Source: Kalaharituber pfeilii (lineage: Eukaryota; Ascomycota; Pezizomycetes; Pezizales; Pezizaceae). From it: a DNA stretch of 64,000 nt. The notes beneath the pieces were generated by a model. It was not told the origin of the DNA. It did no database searches and saw nothing but the letters and a program-made list of their open reading frames with translations. Shown here one piece after another: positions 56,483 to 64,000 of this stretch. Within the stretch, counting starts at the first letter, position 1, and each line of letters begins with the position of its first letter. Position numbers and translations under genes: made by a program. Location of the stretch: positions 930,001 to 994,000 of the forward strand of contig WHUZ01000004.1 in assembly GCA_015179045.1 (NCBI GenBank), read 5' to 3'.

Positions 56483-57440
56483 ATGACCTCGCCGGCTACT
56501 CGGGATATACACATAACCATTAAGGACTGGCAGATTGATAGCTGCGCCCAAGTGCTTGCCATGCGGGATTGCCTCATCAATGTTCAAACTGGGGGTGGCA
56601 AGACCCTTTGCTATAGGTTGCCAGCCATCGTCAATCCAAGCCAATGTATATTGGTTATTGCACCATTGTTGGCACTGATGGAAGAATTAGTGGCATTTGA
56701 TAAAACGTGGGGGATCAACTCCTGCCATATCTGCGCGGATACAGTGCATGAAAATCCACAGTTAATAGGTTCCATTATCAATGGCTGTTATCAAGTGGTG
56801 TACATGTGCCCTGAATTTGCGCGTGCGGATAATGCCGATTTTCAAAGACTGGTAGGCTACAGGGGAAATAAGCAAAGCATATTTAGGAATCGGCTTGGAT
56901 TAATTGTTGTAGATGAGTGTCATTTGGTATATGCATGGTAAATCTATCTAAATAAAGAAACTTCAAAGATTGATGTATTGCTGAAACTAGCTTTTAGGAA
57001 TGAATTTCATCCCAAATATACCAATCTCGGATTACTACGCACCTTTTTCTGGCAAGTGCCAATGATGGCCATGTCCCCCACACTTCCGCTGCATATTATA
57101 GCCTATGTTCACCGATCTACAAGATTGGCAAACCCAGCCTCACTGGTGCAGAAGTCTGTGGATCGTCCAAATATATACCTTTGCACTCGCATGATTCAGA
57201 AAAACAAGAACTCTTATGAAGATTTGGCATTTTAATCCTGGATTGTGTGACTTCCGCTATAGAGATCCTTGAAACGATAGTTTTCGTGGACTCCAAGCCT
57301 GCGGTTTGTAAGGTAACGACCTTCTGATATCAAAATTACCTCCGGCAATGCAGAATTGTCGTGACATTGTCATGGACTATCCAACAATCCATAGCAATGA
57401 GCACAGGTCTCAAGTTTTACACCAGTTCCGAGATGGCTCG
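56483..57440 (+). pseudogene. RecQ-like DEAH-box helicase, frameshifted and truncated by a repeat
   Basis: Exon 56483-56937 is spliced over 56938-56997 (GT-AG) to a second exon from 56998. Helicase motifs: motif I QTGGGKTLCYRLP, Ia VIAPLLALMEE, II VVDECHLVYAW, III-like MAMSPTLP. The intron splits the conserved AW-x-EFHPKY region cleanly, so splicing was once functional. At about 57232 the frame shifts by one: homology continues as SAIEILETIVFVDSKPAV. After a second likely intron it continues as NEHRSQVLHQFRDGS, where a TG…CA repeat begins at 57441, so motifs V and VI are lost. RecQ-like helicases of this kind are common in fungal subtelomeres and as dispersed copies. Confidence 0.75.
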
Positions 57441-57732
57441 TGTTACGGGCGTGAGGGGCTCGGCTTCGCTGGGCCCGGAGGCTAAGTGTTACGGCTAAGA
57501 GGGTGTATACGGCGGACCGGAAGGGCAGCTGTTCGGCGTGGAGCGTGCAGCGGAACGGAGCGGTTCATGGGCGTAAAATGGGAACGATAGGTTTCAGAGC
57601 TTATAGAGAACTTAGAACACCGCTAGTGTCTTGATTCTTCTAACTATGCTATCGCTAGCCAGCGCTTATATAGACTTAAGCGCAGTCATACATGACTAGT
57701 CAACAAATGAACAAATGACTGACAACGTGGCA
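57441..57732 (+). repeat. TG…CA direct repeat, copy 1 (solo-LTR-like)
   Basis: Begins TGTTACGGGCGTGAGGGGCT and ends ACTGACAACGTGGCA. It is alignable over its whole length with 63391-63826, except for a minisatellite expansion there. The helicase reading frame is interrupted exactly at its first base. No 5-bp target duplication is found, so the LTR interpretation is tentative. Confidence 0.55.
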
Positions 57733-57764
57733 ATTCCTTATTAATGCCAATATATGTGTTAACA

Positions 57765-57819
57765 TTTTTTTTTTTTTTTTATATCATTACTCGCGTGCCG
57801 CCCTATGGACTATGGCGAG
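57765..57819 (-). mobile_element. Tail-only insertion, family A
   Basis: T-run, then ATATCATTACTCGCGTGCCG, CCCTATGGACTATGGCGAG. The target TATGTGTTAACA is duplicated at 57753-57764 and 57820-57831. Confidence 0.95.
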
Positions 57820-58462
57820 TATGTGTTAACAGGTACACATAGCAGAAACTTGCAAAAATAGTACAGACGCAAGATAATGATATGTACTAATGCATGTGCG
57901 TATATTAGCTTCATCAGCCAAGTGCATTCAGAGTACAGGGGCGATCCTAGGATCTTACCATGTGGTGACATACACTTCCTCAGCACTACCCTATTCAAAG
58001 ACAAAGAACCTTCTGCCAAGCCTAACAGGTTATCACTCCGCTCTATCAGCGGCAACTTGAAGGGTTTTTTTGCTACATCCTCATTGTGCGGGGAAAAAAA
58101 AAAAAAAAAAATACTGGATCCCACGACACCAATGTCAAACTTGTCAATTGCAGCTATTGCATTGCGAATCTCAAGCCATTACAGCTATCACTATCATTAT
58201 CACTGTCTATGCCTTCTGCTATAGCACTCAATCAGCCTACCCAAAATGTCAGAACTCGAGCAGAGTGGACCTTCCAAAGAACACCGCGGGTTGCTGAAAA
58301 ATAGACCTCCTCAAGAAGTCACGCTTTTCGAGCGGAGAGAGTTAATTAATTAATTACGGAAGAAGTCTCCAGTATGCACAGGACCCGTGACTTATATGTC
58401 CTTCACAGCGACCTTCACAATTGCCACAGTAAAAACTTTTCACACGCCACAGTCAACCATCA

Positions 58463-58537
58463 ATCTTATGTAACTAATCTCGCCATAGCCCCCAGGGCGG
58501 CACGCGAGTAATGATATAAAAAAAAAAAAAAAAAAAA
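58463..58537 (+). mobile_element. Tail-only insertion, family A
   Basis: ATCTTATGTAACTAATCTCG, CCATAGCCCCCAGGGCGGCA, CGCGAGTAATGATAT then poly(A). The 12-bp target AGTCAACCATCA is duplicated at 58451-58462 and 58538-58549. Confidence 0.95.
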
Positions 58538-58555
58538 AGTCAACCATCAGTCAAC

Positions 58556-58616
58556 CCGCCGGCCTATAATTCCTCCCGCCGGCCTATAATTCCTCCCGCC
58601 GGCCTATAATTCCTCC
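58556..58616. repeat. 20-bp tandem repeat, three units
   Basis: CCCGCCGGCCTATAATTCCT is repeated three times without change. It starts a few bases after the 58538-58549 target duplication. Confidence 0.95.
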
Positions 58617-59257
58617 GTGTCGGTGCTAGGATTACACCGTCGGTTCAACACCTCCTGTAAGTACGCATTTCTTTGCAATGCCGATGTCCGCATAGGAGTT
58701 TTATTGTAAAATAACAGCATGTACTCTATTATATCCATTCCAATTGCCAATAAGAGGTCCAGAGTGAGGACATCATGAGGGTTGGGTTCTGCCATAACAG
58801 TGGTGCAATGCGATGTCAATGTCATGATGCGATGCAATAGTGTCATGCAGTTTGCTGTAGCAATACATGACTATACTCACCTCCGTTGGAGAGTTCCAAT
58901 TTTGGCAGGCGGAAACTCAGAGGTTAATTCCACGTGAAACGGCTCTAGCGAAACTATGAAATCGTTTGGTTGCCGATAGTTTCCACTTGAAATCTCGGCT
59001 ATACGTGGTCAACCAAATCTTTAAATCACAACCGATGGGAGACTACTTTATTGCGCAGGGTTTGTACGGTAATGTATGCAACTTTCCGATCATCTTTCAA
59101 ACATGCATGATGCATATGGGTGCGCGTGTAGAACTGTGAATGGAACACTGTCAGAAATCTGTTCTGGCCGCACTGATAGAACACCTATGTTCTTGGGTGG
59201 GTCCACCTGGTTTGAACAATTGGAGAGGACCTGACTTACCCAAGAACACTTTCACCT
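58617..59257. other. Gene-free stretch
   Basis: Nothing recognised; the 80-codon minus frame at 58846-58604 overlaps the tandem repeat and has no motif. Confidence 0.4.
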
Positions 59258-59313
59258 CCTCGCCATAGCCCTTAAGGCGGCATGCCAGTACTGATACAAA
59301 AAAATAATAAAAT
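59258..59313 (+). mobile_element. Tail-only insertion, family A
   Basis: CCTCGCCATAGCCCTTAAGG, CGGCATGCCAGTACTGATAC, A-rich end with two T interruptions. The 13-bp target AACACTTTCACCT is duplicated at 59245-59257 and 59314-59326. Confidence 0.95.
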
Positions 59314-59514
59314 AACACTTTCACCTTTATGCAAATCACTACTGTTGGCTCACTATATATATAAATGCACATGCTATGTCGATACATGCCTAACCCCGAA
59401 TAATAAAACTATACATCAGTATCTATATCGCTCTCATTCCCTTCTGGGTATAGCTACCGGAGTTTCCTTTATTATAATAATTGAAAATAGGATATGCTGA
59501 GAGAAGTTTTCATA

Positions 59515-59566
59515 GTTTTTCTTTTTTATCATTAGACACGTACCGCCCGGGGGGTTACGGCGACAG
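59515..59566 (-). mobile_element. Degraded family A tail
   Basis: T-rich, then ATCATTAGACACGTACCGCC, CGGGGGGTTACGGCGAC on the plus strand. The pattern matches an inverse tail A with several substitutions. No clear target duplication. Confidence 0.5.
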
Positions 59567-60004
59567 TAAAATTAGTTTTTGTAGTGGCGAGTTAACGTCC
59601 CCACCAGCTGCTAGTGGTCGCTTACTTCTCTCAGCAATAGCCAGCTTATGGGGCCGGAGAGGTGGCGCGAGTGCCGCAGCCGTGAACTGTCGCCCGCAGC
59701 CGCAGACCTACCTCATGTTGAAACGGTTATGATAGCGGATCGGTGGTACTCTGGCCGTAACAACGACAGCTACCTATGACAGTTACCAACTACAGTAACT
59801 GGCTATATCCAAAGTATATTTATGCTGGACTTATGAATAACTGGCACTCACCTACCATTACTCACGGGTGATTCCGATGTATGTTAATGTAAAAGCCGTA
59901 GTACACGATACTCACAGGCCCCTATCACAAGTTTGACAGAGGCGGTTCACACAGCTCGTCGCAGGTTCGACTAGAGTGCGATCGGTACTGGATATATAGG
60001 CAGA

Positions 60005-60275
60005 TATTTTTTTTTTTTAATTTCATTACTCGCATGCCGCCCTATGGGCTATGGCGAGGGTTTATTATAAAAGATAAAGAAAAAGAAGTCTTAGATACAT
60101 GTATTTCCCGCGTTGCTGAAACGTGATACGAGTGGAAGGAGATATACCGAGCCTGCCTATTTCCTTCCTCTGTCCGGCTCGTAAATCTCCACTCGCAACC
60201 ATCTTCCCCCAAGTCTGACTTTCCCAACGTCCTTCTGTGTCTCCAAGTATAGCACCGCCGAGCTTGTCTGTTTTC
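60005..60275 (-). mobile_element. Half-LINE-like element A with a perfect 14-bp target duplication
   Basis: A 271-bp insert flanked by GATATATAGGCAGA at 59991-60004 and 60276-60289. On the minus strand it holds the last part of ORF1 (TSSAVLYLETQKDVGKVRLG, GRWLRVEIYEPDRGRK-stop), a UTR with AATAAA, CCTCGCCATAGCCCATAGGG, CGGCATGCGAGTAATGAAAT and poly(A). This shows the ORF1 end and tail A inserted as one contiguous copy. Confidence 0.95.
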
Positions 60276-60313
60276 GATATATAGGCAGAGGGATAAGACG
60301 TTGCTTAAGGACT

Positions 60314-60440
60314 TACAGTAGACTCTCGATACTAGCATGTCCGACATAAGAATATATTTGATATAATAATGTACTCCCCCCGCCCCTCATACAAAATACG
60401 AATATATTTAATATAAGGAATATGCATATTCTTAACTTTT
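60314..60440. mobile_element. Pogo-like terminal fragment
   Basis: TA followed by CAGTAGACTCTCGATACTAG resembles pogo/Tigger-type ends. It is followed by two similar arms (AAGAATATATTTGATATAAT and ACGAATATATTTAATATAAG). No second terminus is found. Confidence 0.4.
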
Positions 60441-60724
60441 CTGCTTAGTCGCCATATATATTCCTATATTGAGTGGAGACTAGGCCTATTATAGTAAGCT
60501 TATCGAAAATCCCCCAAGTTACGGCACCGAACAACCCTCCGCAACCACTTTTCCGGACCTTAATCTCGTTAGTTCTAGGTATCTTCTATGTTTCCTGTAC
60601 TTCCTTGAGCCTGTTTTGCACCTCTCTTAAATTACGCACCTTTCCCATATCGCCTACATCCTTTCCTGAAGTTAGGAGAGTGGGGGCGACGGCGCGATGG
60701 GGCCATGTACGTAGAAAGTTAGTT

Positions 60725-60867
60725 TAGCCTGTCTCCGGGCTATGAGGGCTTGCCCAGGGACCCTGCCATGGCCACGTGCTACAAGCGGGGTTATGTGATT
60801 CCAAAAAAAAAAAAAAAACCTTATTTTTTTTTTTTTTTTTTTTTTAATTTCATTAATCGCGTGCCGA
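60725..60867. mobile_element. Family B tail with a nested minus-strand family A tail
   Basis: A plus-strand family B end (GCCTGTCTCCGGGCTATGAG … GGGACCCTGCCATGGCCACG, TGCTACAAGCGGGGTTATGT, poly(A)) is followed by a T-run and TTTCATTAATCGCGTGCCG (60824-60867), a truncated family A end on the minus strand. AAAAAAACCTT on both sides of the latter fits a duplication formed inside the first copy's poly(A). Confidence 0.75.
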
Positions 60868-61684
60868 AAAAAACCTTGTGAAATAACCCTCTTTAGCACC
60901 CACCAGCAAATAACAAGTCTCTGCAATGCTCCACCTGCTCATGCAATAGTAGCAATGGTAGCAATGTACTATCAGTGCTATATTACAATACATGGTTTGT
61001 AACAGCTTGAGATCTATAACATCGCACTGTATATTTCTGTACCAAGATATTGTACATAATTGAGATATAAGGCATTTCTAGATACTACAACAAAAATTTC
61101 TGTGAGTGTAAATAGCTCTCAAGGGGACTCAAATTGAAGCCAGAGCATGGTAGAATATATGTAATTATCTTTTGCATATTCATTAAGCCAATTTTTAGGA
61201 TATGAGTAGTGACCTGGTATATACCAAGTCCTACGTTAGACATTCTCTGAGCTGCCAAGTGTCAATGATCCTACCTGAAATCTTATTCATCTTGATTATA
61301 CTGAAGAAGCGTAGCTAGTTTGGCCATGTTTGGCCATGTTATGGGGTTCACCACGACCATAGAGTGAGCGGCCTGCCTATATTAGGTATGCCATACCATG
61401 ACTATAGTTTTTAGCTGCCTAAATCCATTGGCCGGTACTACCAGCTGTTATAAAATACCTTCTTATGTATGTCTTCGTATTTGTAGCTTTAGAGAGTGTC
61501 TAGGCATCAGTTATACTCTACAAAAGTGCAGTATTAATCTGTATCTGTATAAGCGAAAACGTACCATTGATATGACAGCACCACTCTATATATTAATCTA
61601 TATGCCTATTCTTTGTGTGTTTCGAGACTGTGTACAGCTTGTATATGTTACGATTTCTACGATAATGTAGTAAATATGAGGGCG
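60868..61684. other. AT-rich gene-free stretch
   Basis: No coding region recognised. Its 3' end holds the left target copy of the 61685 insertion. Confidence 0.4.
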
Positions 61685-61747
61685 TTTTTTTTTTTTTTTT
61701 TTTTTTTTCACGTGACCCCGCTTGTAGCTGTTCGTCATGGCAGGGCG
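61685..61747 (-). mobile_element. Tail-only insertion, family B
   Basis: T-run, then CACGTGACCCCGCTTGTAGC, TGTTCGTCATGGCAGGGCG. The target ATATGAGGGCG is duplicated at about 61674-61684 and 61748-61758. Confidence 0.95.
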
Positions 61748-61758
61748 ATATGAGGGCG

Positions 61759-63390
61759 TAACTTAGGACAACGCTTGGTGCTTGACCTTTGAGAGGGCAG
61801 CTCTTGCTGGCCCTTCTTATAGTCAATCATGCGTGCCTTCCATCTATTGTCTAACTTGCTATGATATCATGATGCCCTATCTCTGGATATCCCTCAGCCA
61901 CTGCCTCGCCTCATCTAGAGGTCCATCCGGTGGCTGACACTGTGCTAAGGATTCAGGGTAAGTGTTCCCCTGCTCGGGTAAGTCTCATCTTAGCCGTAAC
62001 ACCTTTACCAAAATAGGAAAAATGTTCACTACAGTATGCCATTGGTACTCTGTGGGTATTAGTGCAGTCACAGCCGAACTTGCTACACCTCTTCGGCATA
62101 GACTGTAGAGTTTATATTCAGTACATAAGACTTCAGGTAAGCTCTTCCACACATGGCGACTCACAGCATGGCTAATATAATGGCTGAATATATATCAGAA
62201 TATGTCACCACTCATATGCTATAAATTGGTAAAAAGAATGTGCAAAAAATAATTTACTATATTCTCCCATGCTCTGGCTTTAATTTGAGCCCACCTGAGG
62301 GCCATTCTCATTCACAGGAGCTTTATCCATTGTCTCATAAATTTGGGCGGTTTCCCGGTGATGGGCGGTTTCTAGGTGAAACACTCTACTTGAAAATTAA
62401 TTGTCTATGCCGAGCTTGCGAAGTTAAAAACAACAGGAAGTAGAAAGACTATAAACTCTATATAAGCCAAGGTTTTAAAAACAGAAGGTTACGCTTGTGC
62501 CATTTTCTAATAAACTCTCTCAGGTTTCAGAAGAAGAAGGCGAACTGAACTATTTCACAAAGGAAAGGGAATCGTGCGGGAGGCCGAATGGGGGAGGCAG
62601 GCCGGAAAGGGTAAAGAGAAAGGGCAAATAGAATGGGCAAACGAGAACAAGTACGCTTGGAGAAGCAAACTTTGAGAGGTGAACTAGGACAAGCCAACCG
62701 GGCGATGGGTAGAATGTGTTAATCCGCCTATGCTGCGTTGAGACAAAGAACCCTGCGCCTGTATCTTCATTTTCTTTGTCTGTAATTTCCGTAGTAGCAT
62801 TTCTGTGTCTGTTTGTATGTCTGAGTTTCTGAGTCTCTGTCCCGTGGCCTGCGGCCTGCGGCCCTTTTGTCCAATCTATAGAATAAAATAGAATGGCTGC
62901 AAACTGTATGTGGATCGCTGCCATAGGTTGGCAACCTGTATCCAGAGTTAAGTGACTTAAAAAAACTATATAGGCAAGATTTCGGAAAAGAGCATACACA
63001 CCTTACAGTATATGCTAACCCACCATGGATATGAGTGGGCCTGCAGGCAACTATCCGTATATGTATGCTCGCTTGTAGAAACAAGCATTCTCATACTTAG
63101 GCGGGCACTGGATGCCGCCAAGACGCGCAAAAACGGGGCCACAAAGGCCGAAAATAATAGCCTAGGTATGAGAATACAGATCATTGACAAAGAACAAGGA
63201 ACAAGGAGGCTGACCCTGCTCAAAAGCAGGTTTGGGCTGACGCTGGTCTACAGCTAGGTAGTGTAATTGCATTCTATGGGATACCATTCTATGGGCATCG
63301 CCTTGGCATAGGCACAAGAATGCATATAGGTTGTCCCAACCGATCATAATATACTAGTGCTAGCGTCAAACCTGCCTTCGAAGAGGGTCA
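61759..63390. other. Gene-free stretch
   Basis: No supported gene. A short inverse match to the TGTTACGGCTAAG motif of the TG…CA repeat lies at about 61989-62003 (CTTAGCCGTAACA). Confidence 0.4.
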
Positions 63391-63826
63391 TGTTACGGGC
63401 GTGAGGGGCTAGGCTCCGGTGGGCGCTAGAAGGTACTGGATGTTACGGCTATGGAGGTGTGTATACAGTGGGCCAGAATGGCTACGGAGGTGTGTATGAT
63501 GCGGGCCGGAATGGCTACGGAGGTGTGTATGCTGCGGGCCGGAATGGCTACAGAGGTGTGTATGCTGCGGGCTGGAATGGCTACGAAATGGCTACGGAGG
63601 TGTATATACGGCAGGCTGGAAGGGCAGCTGTTTGGCGTGCAGTGCGCAGCGGAGCGGAGTGACTCACGGGCGTAATGAGGAAACGATAGGTTTCAGAGTT
63701 ATAGAGAACTCAGAACACCCCTTGTGTCTTAATTCTTCTAACTATGCCATTAGCCAGGGTTCATATAGATTAAGCCCGTCATCCATGACGAGTCAAACGA
63801 ATGAACAAAGGACTGACAATGTGGCA
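63391..63826 (+). repeat. TG…CA direct repeat, copy 2, with 33-bp minisatellite expansion
   Basis: The ends match copy 1 (TGTTACGGGCGTGAGGGGCT … ACTGACAATGTGGCA). The 144-bp size excess is explained by about four extra 33-bp units (ATGGCTACGGAGGTGTGTAT, GCTGCGGGCCGGA) at 63440-63620. The intervening 5.7 kb has no gag or pol sequence, so copies 1 and 2 are probably separate solo repeats. Confidence 0.6.
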
Positions 63827-64000
63827 AACACTGTACCATAACTCGCAATGGAGATCCGATCTTGGTTAAGCGCTCTCGCTCCCCGCACGCATGCAACTCA
63901 GCACGAGAAGCTGAGTGATGAGCCGCAACAAACTTCTGCATATTCTGCGAAACTGCGATATATCAAACTTCAATTTCACGTACTCATAATCCTTCCGAAC

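Noticed and set aside
9322..61747. SINEs as the explanation for the short poly(A) inserts
   Set aside because: No A-box/B-box (tRNA-like promoter) head was found; each insert is a 3' fragment of a LINE-type end with variable 5' truncation.
57441..63826. Complete LTR retrotransposon between the two TG…CA repeats
   Set aside because: No gag, protease, RT or integrase sequence in between, no primer binding site recognised, and no 5-bp target duplication; several unrelated insertions fill the interval.

Overview
The window looks like a TE-rich chromosome segment of a filamentous ascomycete (Pezizomycotina). Three things point there: short GT-AG introns of about 55-250 nt, fungal-only gene families (a LaeA-like methyltransferase, a Fig1-like membrane protein, an ankyrin NLR, cyanase), and non-LTR retrotransposons with an RNase H domain, as in the Tad1 clade. 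A truffle-like genome would fit the gene-poor, repeat-rich layout, but the species cannot be fixed from sequence alone.

Layout. 1-4.3 kb: a LINE-like coding fragment running off the left edge and two TA-flanked MITE-like elements. 4.3-9.1 kb: a seven-exon gene for a NACHT/ankyrin NLR whose C-terminal ankyrin units are almost identical at the DNA level. 9.1-20.5 kb: gene-poor, with short retrotransposon tails, a 25-bp minisatellite and an unclassified dispersed repeat. 20.5-21.8 kb: a fungal gene with DXO/Rai1-like motifs and a tandemly duplicated 3' end. 25.2-32.0 kb: the densest gene island, with a UBC6/UBE2J-type E2 (carrying an apparent 1-nt frameshift) divergent from cyanase, then a Fig1-like protein and a family-16 methyltransferase. 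35.8-41.5 kb: a seven-exon LaeA-like methyltransferase and a two-exon putative membrane protein. 46.1-48.0 kb: a large membrane protein of unknown function. 48-64 kb: mostly mobile DNA, with a decayed integrase-type transposase, a 5'-truncated LINE with RNase H, a stop-riddled gene and a RecQ-like helicase cut off by a repeat.

The main unifying signal is retrotransposition. Two 3'-tail families, A and B, recur more than 20 times. Many copies are tail-only insertions of 38-93 bp, and about a dozen have target-site duplications of 10-14 bp that can be read directly. Several copies carry the C-terminal part of a LINE ORF1-like protein directly followed by the 3' UTR and tail, with no ORF2. These look like fungal counterparts of half-LINE (HAL1-type) non-autonomous elements. 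A 14-bp duplication around the 60.0-60.3 kb copy and a 12-bp one around the 42.5-43.0 kb copy show that the ORF1 end plus tail was inserted as one unit. The host genes do not form an obvious pathway; no PKS, NRPS or terpene synthase is present next to the LaeA-like gene.
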